A DNA stretch of 64,000 nt, from assembly GCF_003590875.1 (NCBI RefSeq), contig NZ_QYUN01000002.1:3782001-3846000 (forward strand), given 5' to 3'. Numbering within the stretch: the stretch's first letter is position 1; the number at the start of each line of letters is the position of its first letter. Shown here piece after piece: positions 28,270 to 37,876 of the stretch. Position numbers and translations under genes: made by a program. The notes beneath the pieces are model-generated. The model was not told where the DNA came from, made no database searches, and worked only from the letters and a program-made list of their open reading frames with translations. This DNA is from Noviherbaspirillum cavernae (GTDB taxonomy: Bacteria > Pseudomonadota > Gammaproteobacteria > Burkholderiales > Burkholderiaceae_D).

Positions 28270-28290
28270 GGATATGAAGGTAAAAGCGGA

Positions 28291-31191
28291 TCACTCTTCG
28301 AGCACTGAAAACGGCGAACCGGTTGCCGCTGCACTGCGCTTGCAACGCTTGCAGATCGACCTGGGGAATTTCGGCAAAACGTAGTTCTGCTTCACCGGCC
28401 CGACGAATTTCTTGCTCCCTGCCCTGATCGAGATCGTCCCCGGGCAGGCGAACGTGATGTTGCCGTCCGCAATGGTCATGCTGGCGCCGCCCTCGGTGGC
28501 GAGCGTGATGCTCTTTGCCGCCGCCAGGTCGATGTGGCTGTTGGCCGACAGAAGCTGCAGCAGGTCCTTCGCGGCAAGCGTCATCGCATCGCTCTGCGCC
28601 TGCAGGTCGATGTCGCCCTGGCCCGCAATCAGCGCGATGCCGGCGTCGTTCTCGCCCGGCCCGACCGCGCCGGCCAAGAGGCCGAGCGCCTGGCCGCTGT
28701 GGATGCTCAGCGCATCGCCGGTGGCGAGATGGAGGTCGCGGCCGGCGGCCAGATGCGCGACTTCGCCGGCGGCGACGTGGAGGCCGTCGGCGGCCGCCAC
28801 GCCGATGCCGGCCTGCGCGGCGACCACCACCAGCGGCGCGTGCATGTGCGCAATCCTCTCGCCGTGTCCATCAACGCCGCCGTCCTGCGCATCGACCAGG
28901 CCCGAGATCGCCTTGACCATCGCGGCGATCGGCGCGGCCTCGTCGTCGAGGCGGCTCTGGCGCTTGCCGCCGTTCAGCGCGCCGCCCTTGACGAGAATGA
29001 ACTGCACGGTCTGATGCGTGGCGGCGGCGCGGTTGAAGGTGTCGGCGAAGCCCTGCGCCTGTTTCAGCAGCGCAATGCCGGGGCTGTTCTCGCCGGCCGG
29101 CTCCGGGCCGCCGCCGGGCGCGCTGCCGTGATAGGTCGAGATGAGCACCCCCTTGCCGGCGCGGAGCGCGCCGCGGGCATCGGTGCGCAGTTCCCAGCCG
29201 GTGCCGCGGAAGCTGCCGCGGTGGTTGTCGGCCTGGTGGATCAGGTGGCCCAGATTCAATTGTGTGGCGGCGCTGTCGCTGGCGAGCATGGTACGCAGGC
29301 GGCCGCTGGTGTCGTCGAACACGAGCTGGTTGCTCTGGCGTGCATGGCCATCGGCACCCAGCGCGACCGACTTGAAGCCGGACAGGTAGCCGGCATGGCG
29401 GTGGGCAGCGGCCGCGCCGTGCCAGGCGGGCGAGGCGCCGCCGGCCAGATTCTCTTGCGCGGCCGGGGCGTGGTCGCTTGCCTGGGCATAGGCGTCGGCG
29501 TCGTGCCGGCCGCGGCCGTTGTACAGCACGCCGGTGACGACCGGGCGGTCGATGTCGTTGTCGAGGAAGCGGACCACGACTTCCTGGCCGATGCGGGGGA
29601 TGAATTGCGCGCCGTAGCCGGGGCCGGCATACAGCTGCGCCACCCGCACCCAGCAGCCGTTCTGCTCCGTGATCTGCCACGGGTAGCGGATGCGAACGCG
29701 GCCGAGGTGGTCGGTGTGCACGGTGCCGGCGGCGGCCGTGCCGCCGTCCGCGCCGACCACGATCGCGCTCTGGCTGCCCAGGGCGGTGGGTCTGGGATTC
29801 TGCAGCAGGCCGGTGCCGTCCGACAAGGCCGGCCGCCACGGGATGTCGGCGCGGATCGCGGTGAAGCGGTTGGCGTAGCCACTGCCGTCGGCTTCGCGCA
29901 GCAGTACCTCCCACGCGGCATGGTCGAGCCAGCGCTCGGCGTCGTCGAGATCCTGCGTGTGCCGATCCAGACCGGGGTGGAAGTCGTCCGCGGCCGGCGG
30001 CAGGCCGGCATCGTCATCGGCGTGCGGCACGGGAGCCGCGCCCAGTGATTGCCGCACCTCCTGTCGCAGGGCGGCCGGCAGGTTGTTGACGCCGGCATGC
30101 AGCACGCCCAGGAGCGCCAGCCGCTTCGCTTGCGCCGGGGCGTCGCGCTGCTCGAGCGGCGCGCCGATGACCTCGAACGCGGTGCCGGGACGGAAGGTGC
30201 GCACGCCCCCCGCGCCGAACCAGTCCTTGAAGCGGGCGTCGGCGCCGTCACGCGCGATGCGCGCGTAGTGCAGCGCCTCGTCCTGGGTGGCGAAGGCGTA
30301 CACGCCGGCCCAGTCGCCGCTTTCGACGTGCGGCGCGTTCGGGCCGCCGAATTGATGCGCGGTCGGCAGCGACACGGCGGTGACGCGTTTCGCCTTGTAG
30401 TCCCACGAGGCGCGCGTGGTGACGGCCGCCTGCAGCGTGCGCCGCGCATGCAGTGTCTGGATGGTGTCGGCGGTTTCGACGGCGGCGGCGCGGTGGAAGC
30501 GGATGCCGCCATCGCGGGCGGCGCTGGCGTCCTCGGCGAACCGGGCCGAATCGGCGAACAGCACCAGCTGCTGACGCGACACACCCGGCCCGTCCGCGCC
30601 GGTTTCCTCGAAATGGAAGCCGATGCCTTCCTCGGCCAAGAGACGCGTGACGAAGGCGTAGTCGCTCTCGCGGTACTGGCAGCAGTAGCTGCGAGGACGC
30701 ACCCGCGCCAGGAATTCGCGCGCCTCGGCGCTGACGCGCCAGTTGGCGCGCGCGGCGTCGGCGGCGAACACCTGTTCGACGATCTCGAGCACGTCCCGGT
30801 CCTGGAACACGCGCGAGCGGCGGCGCTGGGTGGCGAACCACAGCCACGGCACGAGCGTCAGCCGGTAGCGGGCGAGGTTACCGTGCGCACCGTCGGCGCC
30901 GAGCTGGAAGGCGGCGCGCACGTAGCCCGAGCGCGTGCCGATGCTGCCGTCGGCCAGCCGCGTGTGCAGAGCGAGCTGCTGCCCGAGCAGCGCCTGCAGC
31001 GGCAGCGTCGCCGTGGTCGACAGGCAGGTGAGGTGGTATTCGGACAGCGCCGACAGCGCTTCCCGGCCGACCCAGCTTTCCACCAGCAGCGGCGCGTGTC
31101 CGGTCGGCATCTCCAGCTCGTACAGGCGGGTGTCGGCGGTGAAGACGGCGCTGGCGCGCGCGAAGTCGAGGCCTTGGGACAGATCGGACAT
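28291..31191 (-). CDS. vgrG: Type VI secretion spike protein VgrG with DUF2345 extension
   Basis: A 966-residue VgrG. The N-terminal gp27-like part opens FTADTRLYELEMPTGHAPLL. The gp5-like OB fold shows HTDHLGRVRIRYPWQ and GYGAQFIPRIGQEVVVRFLD near residues 485-540. The C-terminal ~350 residues are a DUF2345/beta-helix extension ending CKRCKRSAAATGSPFSVLEE. It forms the puncturing tip and carries cargo through the downstream DUF4123 adaptor. No core T6SS genes are in the window, so this is an orphan vgrG island. The start MSDLSQG is chosen over an upstream ATG with a leucine-rich non-family leader. Confidence 0.93.
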   Translation of the reverse strand: MSDLSQGLDFARASAVFTADTRLYELEMPTGHAPLLVESWVGREALSALSEYHLTCLSTTATLPLQALLGQQLALHTRLADGSIGTRSGYVRAAFQLGADGAHGNLARYRLTLVPWLWFATQRRRSRVFQDRDVLEIVEQVFAADAARANWRVSAEAREFLARVRPRSYCCQYRESDYAFVTRLLAEEGIGFHFEETGADGPGVSRQQLVLFADSARFAEDASAARDGGIRFHRAAAVETADTIQTLHARRTLQAAVTTRASWDYKAKRVTAVSLPTAHQFGGPNAPHVESGDWAGVYAFATQDEALHYARIARDGADARFKDWFGAGGVRTFRPGTAFEVIGAPLEQRDAPAQAKRLALLGVLHAGVNNLPAALRQEVRQSLGAAPVPHADDDAGLPPAADDFHPGLDRHTQDLDDAERWLDHAAWEVLLREADGSGYANRFTAIRADIPWRPALSDGTGLLQNPRPTALGSQSAIVVGADGGTAAAGTVHTDHLGRVRIRYPWQITEQNGCWVRVAQLYAGPGYGAQFIPRIGQEVVVRFLDNDIDRPVVTGVLYNGRGRHDADAYAQASDHAPAAQENLAGGASPAWHGAAAAHRHAGYLSGFKSVALGADGHARQSNQLVFDDTSGRLRTMLASDSAATQLNLGHLIHQADNHRGSFRGTGWELRTDARGALRAGKGVLISTYHGSAPGGGPEPAGENSPGIALLKQAQGFADTFNRAAATHQTVQFILVKGGALNGGKRQSRLDDEAAPIAAMVKAISGLVDAQDGGVDGHGERIAHMHAPLVVVAAQAGIGVAAADGLHVAAGEVAHLAAGRDLHLATGDALSIHSGQALGLLAGAVGPGENDAGIALIAGQGDIDLQAQSDAMTLAAKDLLQLLSANSHIDLAAAKSITLATEGGASMTIADGNITFACPGTISIRAGSKKFVGPVKQNYVLPKFPRSICKRCKRSAAATGSPFSVLEE

Positions 31192-31323
31192 GGGAGCGGC
31201 TCCGTATTTGGATTGTTGCTGTTCTAACAACAGCAGCCGCATTGCATCACATTGTTATTGTTTTTACAATAATTTTTGCCGCAGAGAAGCGGCAATCCGC
31301 CTCGGGATGCCGCCGCAAAGGCG

Positions 31324-31355
31324 GCGGACAAGCCTGTTACTGCGGGCTTGTCCGC
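31324..31355 (-). terminator. Hairpin after putA
   Basis: GCGGACAAGCC and GGCTTGTCCGC form a perfect 11-bp stem with a 10-base loop, 10 bp beyond the putA stop. No U tract follows. The neighbouring AT-rich stretch 31250-31280 probably holds the vgrG promoter. Confidence 0.5.
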
Positions 31356-31365
31356 AAGTCCGTCC

Positions 31366-34300
31366 TCACCCCTGCAATGTCATCAGGCTCGCATTGCCGC
31401 CGGCGGCGGTGGTGTTGGTGCACACTGCGCGCTCGGCGACCAGCCGCCACAAGGGGATCGCCTCTTCCTCGCAGGTCTGGATCACGGCCACCAGCGCACC
31501 GTCGCGCGCTGCCAGCTGCGGCAGCGCTTGCGGCATCAGTGGCGCATCCAGCAGCGCGGCGTGGATATCCGCCTGCGCATGGCCGTCGATTCGCACGATC
31601 GCGTCGCGCACCGTGCGCGGCAGGCCGGCCGGCAACAGTTTCGCCGTCGTGCCCGTCAGCACCGGACGATTGCCGGTGGCGAGTACGGCGGCGAGCTGGT
31701 TGAGCAGGGTCGGCACGTCGCTCGCCGCACACAGCACCGCGCCGCGCGGCGCGAACGACAGCGTGTTGCGCTCGCCGGTCGGGCCCGGCAGCACCAGCGC
31801 GGTGTTGAGCAGGCTCGCGTGCGCATAGCGTTCGCCCAGCGCGGCGATCCGCGCATGGCCGTGGGTCTGCGCCCATGCCAGCAGCTCGGCGAAGGCCGTC
31901 GGCGGCGATGCCTGCGGCGCATGAATCGTGTGCGGGCCGGACGCGAGCACGGGATTGCGCTGCAGCCGCTTCACGTACAGCGGGCCGCCGGCCTTCGGTC
32001 CGGTGCCGGACTTGCCTTCGCCGCCGAAGGGTTGCACGCCGACCACCGCGCCGACGATGTTGCGGTTGACGTAGATGTTGCCGACATGCGCGTTGGACGT
32101 GATGAAGTCGATGGTTTCGTCGATGCGCGAATGGATGCCGAGCGTGAGGCCGTAGCCGCTCGCGTTGATCGCCTCGACCAGCGCCGGCAATTGCTCGCGC
32201 CGATAGCGCAGCACGTGCAGCACCGGGCCGAACACTTCGCGCGTCAGTTCCGACAGCGAGCCGATCTCGATCACGGTCGGCGCGACGAAGGTGCCGTGCG
32301 CGCAATCATCGGCCAGCGGCAACTGGTAGACCGGCCTGCCCTGCGCCTTCATGCGCTCGATGTGGCGCAGCAGATTCTGGCGTGCCTCCTCGTCGATCAC
32401 CGGGCCGATGTCGGTGGTGAGGCGATCCGGATTGCCGATGCGCAGCTCCTGCATCGCTCCCTTCAGCATCGTCAGCGTCCTGTCGGCGATATCCTCCTGC
32501 AGGCACAGCACGCGCAGCGCCGAGCAGCGCTGGCCGGCGCTGTCGAAGGCGGAGGCGAGTGCATCCTGCACCACCTGTTCGGGCAGCGCGCTGGAATCGA
32601 CGATCATCGCGTTCTGGCCGCCGGTTTCCGCCACCAGTGCGGTTTCGTGCGATTCGCTCACTGCGCGTTTTGCCAGGGTGCGGTTGATCAGTTGCGCGAC
32701 CTCGGTCGAGCCGGTGAAGATCACACCGCGCACGCGCGGATCAGCCGTCAGCTTCGCGCCGACTGTCTCGCCGCGACCCGGCAGGAATTGCAGCGCGCTT
32801 CTCGGAATGCCCGCTTCGTGCAGCAACTGCACCGCGCGGTGCGCGATCAGCGGCGTCTGTTCGGCCGGCTTCGCCAGCACCACATTGCCGGCCGCCAGCG
32901 AGGCGCTCACCTCGCCGATGAAGATCGCCAGCGGAAAGTTCCACGGGCTGATGCACACCACCGGGCCAAGCGCCAGCGCATTCGTTTCGCCGCGCACTTG
33001 CATCGCGTAGTAGCGCAGAAAATCGACCGCTTCGCGCACTTCCGCAATCGCATTCAGCAGCGACTTGCCCGCTTCGCGGATCGCCAGCGCCATCAACTCG
33101 GGCGCGTGCTGTTCCAGCAGATCGGCACCGCGCATGAGCATGCTTGCGCGTTCGGAGGGCGGCGTGGTCTGCCAGTCGAGTGCACAGGCCTGGGCCGCGT
33201 CCAGCGCGCTCGCCACATGCTGTTCATCGGCCTCGATCACATGGCCGACGATGTCGCGCCGATCGGCCGGATTCGTGATCGGCTGCGGCTGGCCGCCCTC
33301 TGCGAGTGATGCGGCCAGCAGAGGCGCGGCCTGCCATTGCGTCGCGCCGAATTGCGTAAATGCGGCATCGATGTCGCGCAATACGCTTTCATTGCTCAAG
33401 TCGAAGCCGGCCGAATTCCTCCGTTCCGCGCCGTACAGATCAAGCGGCAGCGGAATGTTCGAATGCGGCTCGCCGCCCTGCTGTTTCGTCACGTCGAACG
33501 GGTCCGCGACCAGTGCATCGATCGACACGCTGTCATCGACGATCTGGTTGACGAAGGACGAGTTCGCGCCGTTCTCCAGCAGGCGACGCACGAGATACGC
33601 CAGCAGCGTTTCATGCGAACCGACCGGCGCGTAGATGCGGCACGGCTTGTTCAGCTTGTCCTTGCCCACCACCTGGTCGTAGAGCGTCTCGCCCATGCCG
33701 TGCAGGCACTGGAATTCGTAATCCGTGATGCCGCGCTCTTGCGCCCAGCTGTAGATCATCGACAGCGTCATCGCGTTGTGCGTGGCGAATTGCGGATAGA
33801 TCACGTCGTTCGCCGCCAGCAGCTTCTGCGCGCACACCAGATAGGACACATCGGTATGCACCTTGCGCGTGTAGACCGGATAACCCGGCATGCCGTCGAC
33901 TTGCGCGCGCTTGATCTCGGCGTCCCAGTACGCGCCCTTCACCAGCCGCACCATGAACTTGCGGCCGCTGCGGCGCGCGAGATCGGCGAGGTAGTCGATC
34001 ACGAACGGGCAGCGCTTCTGGTAGCCCTGCACCACGAAGCCGATGCCGTCGAATCCCTCCAGCTCCGGATCGAAGGCCAGTGCTTCCATCAGATCGAGCG
34101 ACAGCTCCAGCCGGTCGGCTTCTTCCGCGTCGATGTTCAGGCCGATGTCGTACTGCTTCGCCAGCAGCAGCAACTGTTTCAGGCGCGGCAGCAGTTCCTG
34201 CATGGAGCGCGCGTGCTGCGCGCGCGAGTAGCGCGGATGCAGCGCCGACAGCTTGACCGAAATGCCGGGGCCGTCCTTGATGCCGCGCCCGTTCGAGGCG

Positions 34301-35052
34301 CGGCCGATGGCGTGGATCGCGTCCTCGTAGGCGGCGTAATACTTCTGCGCATCCTCCTCGGTCAGCGCCGCCTCGCCCAGCATGTCGTAGGAATAGCGAT
34401 AGCCGCGCGCTTCCTGGTCGCGGCTGTTGTCGATCGCCTCGGCGATGGTCTGGCCGGTGACGAACTGGTTGCCCAGCATGCGCATCGCCAGATCGACGCC
34501 CTTGCGGATCAGCGGCTCGCCGCCCTTCGCGATCAGCTTCGTCAAGGCGGAACCGAGGCCCTGCTCGCTGCTGGTGCCCACCAGCTTGCCTGTGATCAAC
34601 AAACCCCATGTCGCCGCATTCACGAACAGCGAGGGCGACTCGCCGAGATGCCGGCTCCAGTCGCCCTTGCTGATCTTGTCGGCGATCAGGCGGTCGGCGG
34701 TCTGGTGATCGGGAATGCGCAGCAGCGCTTCGGCCAGACACATCAAGGCCACGCCCTCTTCCGACGACAGGGAGAATTCATGCATCAAGGCATCGACGCC
34801 GGAGGCGCGCGTGCGTTTTTCGCGCACGGCCGTCACCAGCTGGCGTGCCATCTTCTGCGCCGCTTCCTGCGAACGCGCATCGAGTTGCGCCTGGGTCAGC
34901 AGCCATTGCACCGCCTCGCGCTCGTCGCGCCGGTACGCTGCTGTTACTGCGGCACGCAAGGGCGACGGCGCGGGCAGCATTTCGTCATGCATGGCCGCGA
35001 ATGGCACATACGCGCCGCTGGTTTCGGGAAGGTTGGCTTGGGGAATCGACAT
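31366..35052 (-). CDS. putA: Bifunctional proline dehydrogenase / P5C dehydrogenase PutA
   Basis: A 1228-residue enzyme that oxidises proline to glutamate. The FAD-dependent proline dehydrogenase domain covers roughly residues 170-480 (KDGPGISVKLSALHPRYSRA, RRSGRKFMVRLVKGAYWDAE). The aldehyde dehydrogenase domain follows (SPWNFPLAIFIGEVSASLAA, catalytic cysteine in SAGQRCSALRVL near residue 840). A further ~200 residues extend the C terminus. There is no N-terminal ribbon-helix-helix domain, so it should not repress its own gene, consistent with a divergent Lrp-type regulator 144 bp away. Confidence 0.96.
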   Translation of the reverse strand: MSIPQANLPETSGAYVPFAAMHDEMLPAPSPLRAAVTAAYRRDEREAVQWLLTQAQLDARSQEAAQKMARQLVTAVREKRTRASGVDALMHEFSLSSEEGVALMCLAEALLRIPDHQTADRLIADKISKGDWSRHLGESPSLFVNAATWGLLITGKLVGTSSEQGLGSALTKLIAKGGEPLIRKGVDLAMRMLGNQFVTGQTIAEAIDNSRDQEARGYRYSYDMLGEAALTEEDAQKYYAAYEDAIHAIGRASNGRGIKDGPGISVKLSALHPRYSRAQHARSMQELLPRLKQLLLLAKQYDIGLNIDAEEADRLELSLDLMEALAFDPELEGFDGIGFVVQGYQKRCPFVIDYLADLARRSGRKFMVRLVKGAYWDAEIKRAQVDGMPGYPVYTRKVHTDVSYLVCAQKLLAANDVIYPQFATHNAMTLSMIYSWAQERGITDYEFQCLHGMGETLYDQVVGKDKLNKPCRIYAPVGSHETLLAYLVRRLLENGANSSFVNQIVDDSVSIDALVADPFDVTKQQGGEPHSNIPLPLDLYGAERRNSAGFDLSNESVLRDIDAAFTQFGATQWQAAPLLAASLAEGGQPQPITNPADRRDIVGHVIEADEQHVASALDAAQACALDWQTTPPSERASMLMRGADLLEQHAPELMALAIREAGKSLLNAIAEVREAVDFLRYYAMQVRGETNALALGPVVCISPWNFPLAIFIGEVSASLAAGNVVLAKPAEQTPLIAHRAVQLLHEAGIPRSALQFLPGRGETVGAKLTADPRVRGVIFTGSTEVAQLINRTLAKRAVSESHETALVAETGGQNAMIVDSSALPEQVVQDALASAFDSAGQRCSALRVLCLQEDIADRTLTMLKGAMQELRIGNPDRLTTDIGPVIDEEARQNLLRHIERMKAQGRPVYQLPLADDCAHGTFVAPTVIEIGSLSELTREVFGPVLHVLRYRREQLPALVEAINASGYGLTLGIHSRIDETIDFITSNAHVGNIYVNRNIVGAVVGVQPFGGEGKSGTGPKAGGPLYVKRLQRNPVLASGPHTIHAPQASPPTAFAELLAWAQTHGHARIAALGERYAHASLLNTALVLPGPTGERNTLSFAPRGAVLCAASDVPTLLNQLAAVLATGNRPVLTGTTAKLLPAGLPRTVRDAIVRIDGHAQADIHAALLDAPLMPQALPQLAARDGALVAVIQTCEEEAIPLWRLVAERAVCTNTTAAGGNASLMTLQG

Positions 35053-35196
35053 GATGTACACCGCAATCGGAAATGAATGAATGATTTGATTGTAGTGAGC
35101 TTCCACATGGATTTATTCTGGTATTGAAGGTGACTATCGAAATTTAATGTTTCGTGCAAGAATTTCGCCAAACAAAATTTTCCAAGTGAAACCATC

Positions 35197-35655
35197 ATGC
35201 TCGACAAGATCAGCAAGAAAATCCTCGCCGAACTGCAGAACGACGGCCGCATCAGCAACGTCGAACTGGCGACGCGCGTCAACCTCTCGCCCGCCGCCTG
35301 CCTCGAGCGCGTGCGCAAGCTGCAGGAAGCCGGCTACATCCTGCGCTACACCGCGCAGCTCAATCCGGAAATGCTCGACGTCTCGCTGCTGGTGTTCATC
35401 GAAGTTGTGCTCGACCGCACCACGCCGGACGTGTTCGACGAATTCAAGCGCGGCGTGCAGATGATCCCGGAAGTGCTGGAATGCCACATGGTGGCCGGCG
35501 GCTTCGACTACCTCGTGAAGGCGCGCGTGAAGGACATGAATGCCTACCGCGAATTCCTCGGCAAGTCGCTGCTGCAGTTGAAGGGCGTGCGCGAGACGCA
35601 CACCTATGCGGTGATGGAGGAAGTGAAGAATTCGACGAAGCTGCCGATCCGCTGA
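35197..35655 (+). CDS. Lrp/AsnC-family regulator, probable activator of putA
   Basis: A 152-residue Lrp-type regulator. The N-terminal helix-turn-helix is LDKISKKILAELQNDGRISN followed by VELATRVNLSPAACLERVRKL. The RAM effector-binding domain follows (VLECHMVAGGFDYLVKARVK). Divergent placement next to putA matches the PutR/Lrp arrangement seen in proteobacteria whose PutA lacks a DNA-binding domain. Proline as the inducer is inferred. Confidence 0.92.
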   Translation: MLDKISKKILAELQNDGRISNVELATRVNLSPAACLERVRKLQEAGYILRYTAQLNPEMLDVSLLVFIEVVLDRTTPDVFDEFKRGVQMIPEVLECHMVAGGFDYLVKARVKDMNAYREFLGKSLLQLKGVRETHTYAVMEEVKNSTKLPIR

Positions 35656-35678
35656 AAAGGAAATCCGGCCAGATCAAT

Positions 35679-35703
35679 TGAGCGCAGTCAGCAGTCGCGC
35701 TCA
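35679..35703. terminator. Weak hairpin between convergent genes
   Basis: TGAGCGC (35679-35685) pairs with GCGCTCA (35697-35703), overlapping the stop codon of the gene on the minus strand. It could end the lrp transcript. No U tract. Confidence 0.35.
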
Positions 35704-37698
35704 GTAGTAATACCGCCAGTCGAACACAATCTTCAGTCCGAGCGACCATACGGTACGCAGATCGGGCGTCGGCGCGCCTGGCGGGTAGCTGGTCGAAGCG
35801 CCGCGCGGCACATCGGCGGCAGCGAACAATTGGAAGACGACCGATGAGCTCTGGTTGTTCGAGAAGGCCCGGTACGGGCGGAACTCCAGGATCGGAAGAT
35901 CGAACGACGTCGACTTGAAGCGGACAAGGCGCCCCAGGCCGCCGGGCTGATCGCTTGGCGCGATCAACTGATCATCCCCGGCGCGGCCATAGAAGGTCAC
36001 GCCGAGTTCGCGGCCGAGCACGAACTGGAAGCGGCCGATGGAAGTGGCCCACCCGGATTGCAAGCCAAGCAAGCCTCCATTGCCCGCAACCACGGCCATG
36101 TCCTTGTATGCCTTCGGCTTGAACAGAAACAGCGGCGAGGTCAGCAGCAGGTCGCCCGGGATCAGGTAGTACGGCATGCGAAAACGGAGCGCAATTCCCG
36201 AGCGGGCAGGAATGGCGGCGGTCAGGTTGCCACTGGACGTGCCCTGAAAGACATCGTTGAAGCGGTTGCTCGACGGCAGATCCGAGCGCAGGCCAAGGGA
36301 TGCATAGACCAGGCCATCGCCTGCGTCGCCCATCACCCCGTCGATACCGACACCGGCGCGCACCGACAGGTCGAGTCCGCCGACAGTGCCGTTCGCACTC
36401 TGCGACGCGACGAAGCCGCGGTTGACGGCGCGTCCATCGATCGTGCCGGCGAGTCCGACAAACGGCCCGACCTCGCTGCGAAAGCGCGGCATCGACCCCA
36501 GCCCCGGACCGAGGCCGGGCACCGGTGTTTCGCCCAGCGTCGTGACGAACAAGGGGAAGTGTTCCTGCTGCGCACGCAAGGCGGGTTCGCGCCTTGGCAT
36601 CGTGGTGTTGCCGCAGACGTCGAAGCCGTCAGGTTCGGCCGGTGCCATTGGCGCGGGCGGCACGTCACGGCTCCCCGCGCGGCCGGATACCGTGTCGAGT
36701 ACCTGCTGCAGGCTTTCGCGCACTGCCGATGCCGCGACCATGGCGTCTTCCGAGCGCATGTGGGCGTCGCCCATCAGCACCACCGACCTGTTGCCGCCCC
36801 TCCATGTGAATGCCTCGAGGCCGTTCTGGTTGTAGAAGTCGTGCGTGCCTTTCCGCTGCGAGGTATCGCCCCAGGTGCCGGCAATATGGCCGGAGGCATA
36901 GACGTCTTGCAGGAAGTGCAGCGCGAAGGCTTCATCGGCCAATGCAGAGCGCGCCAGTGCCTTGCGCTGCGCATCGGTCAGCTGCTCATGCCGGAGACGG
37001 CTCGCCTTCTGCAGCGCGCTCAGGTGGAAGAATGCATAGACGCCGATCGCATTGAGTTCCGAGTCGGGCAGCAGCGTCAGCTGTGCGTACTCCAGCGGAC
37101 TGATGTCGGTTCTCGGACGGGCCAGCAGGAAGTGCGCGTTGTTCGACCCGGCGCGGGTGGCATAGGCAGGATCTGCGCGCTGCAAGCGGATGTCTGCGGT
37201 GCGCAGCGCATTGATGCGCCTGGCGCGCACCGCCTGGCTCTCGAGGTTGCGCTGCGCATCCGTCACGAGGTTTTTGCTGCCTTCGCTTGCCTCCGGCGGC
37301 GCGGTCACCGGCAGGCTGGACAGATCCAGCTTGAGCTGCGCGGCGACATCGGCCACATTCAGGATCCAGTTCGATGCGCGTGCCGTCTCGAACATCTCGC
37401 GGCTGGAGCAGGAGTGGTCGCCTGCAATGGCTGTCAGCGCGGCCCAATCGATGCATGCCGGCGTCAGTCCTTGCTCGCTGTCCGCCCCCAGCGCGCACAG
37501 GCGTGCCTCATCGCCCGTTCGCGCGTCCTGCCAGAGTCGGTCGAATACCTGCCTGTGATCGTTGTCCAGCCCCTGCACGGCCGATAGCGCCAGTTCGCGA
37601 TGCTCCGGATAGACCCAGGCCAGCGACGCGCTGCTCATGCTTGCGAGAAGCATGGTGACAATCACGTGACTCAGCGTGCAAGCGGAAATTCGCGACAT
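35701..37698 (-). CDS. Exported S1/P1-nuclease/zinc-phospholipase-C-like domain joined to a putative outer-membrane barrel
   Basis: A 665-residue exported protein. The signal peptide ends SSASLA before Trp28. The mature protein starts W-V-Y-P-E-H, the Trp1/His6 spacing of P1 nuclease and related trinuclear-zinc phospholipases C. Other ligands fit the same plan: Asp94-His95 (AGDHS), His189 (NNAHFLL), and His261-x3-Asp265-x5-His271 (HFLQDVYASGH). His286 is followed four residues later by Asn where Asp or Glu is usual. From ~residue 400 the sequence alternates like beta strands and ends DWRYYY, an aromatic terminus typical of outer-membrane barrels. GGAGG lies before the ATG. It could be a surface phospholipase or nuclease. 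Confidence 0.72.
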   Translation of the reverse strand: MSRISACTLSHVIVTMLLASMSSASLAWVYPEHRELALSAVQGLDNDHRQVFDRLWQDARTGDEARLCALGADSEQGLTPACIDWAALTAIAGDHSCSSREMFETARASNWILNVADVAAQLKLDLSSLPVTAPPEASEGSKNLVTDAQRNLESQAVRARRINALRTADIRLQRADPAYATRAGSNNAHFLLARPRTDISPLEYAQLTLLPDSELNAIGVYAFFHLSALQKASRLRHEQLTDAQRKALARSALADEAFALHFLQDVYASGHIAGTWGDTSQRKGTHDFYNQNGLEAFTWRGGNRSVVLMGDAHMRSEDAMVAASAVRESLQQVLDTVSGRAGSRDVPPAPMAPAEPDGFDVCGNTTMPRREPALRAQQEHFPLFVTTLGETPVPGLGPGLGSMPRFRSEVGPFVGLAGTIDGRAVNRGFVASQSANGTVGGLDLSVRAGVGIDGVMGDAGDGLVYASLGLRSDLPSSNRFNDVFQGTSSGNLTAAIPARSGIALRFRMPYYLIPGDLLLTSPLFLFKPKAYKDMAVVAGNGGLLGLQSGWATSIGRFQFVLGRELGVTFYGRAGDDQLIAPSDQPGGLGRLVRFKSTSFDLPILEFRPYRAFSNNQSSSVVFQLFAAADVPRGASTSYPPGAPTPDLRTVWSLGLKIVFDWRYYY

Positions 37699-37876
37699 GA
37701 AGCGTGCCTCCCTTTGGTTGACGCGGCCAGGCTCCGGCGATCGCGACAAATGCGGGAACGAGGTTTGCGAACGATGCCTTGGCAGGCACATTGGCTAGTG
37801 TCCTGCATCGTGGAGGCGTTTTTACTTGCAGAACTTGATTCTTGTTACAGCCCGGGTGTGCGGTACTTGATCTTGT

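Noticed and set aside
31276..33309. A 677-codon open frame antisense to putA.
   Set aside because: Shadow of putA, with the same arginine/histidine-rich shadow composition.
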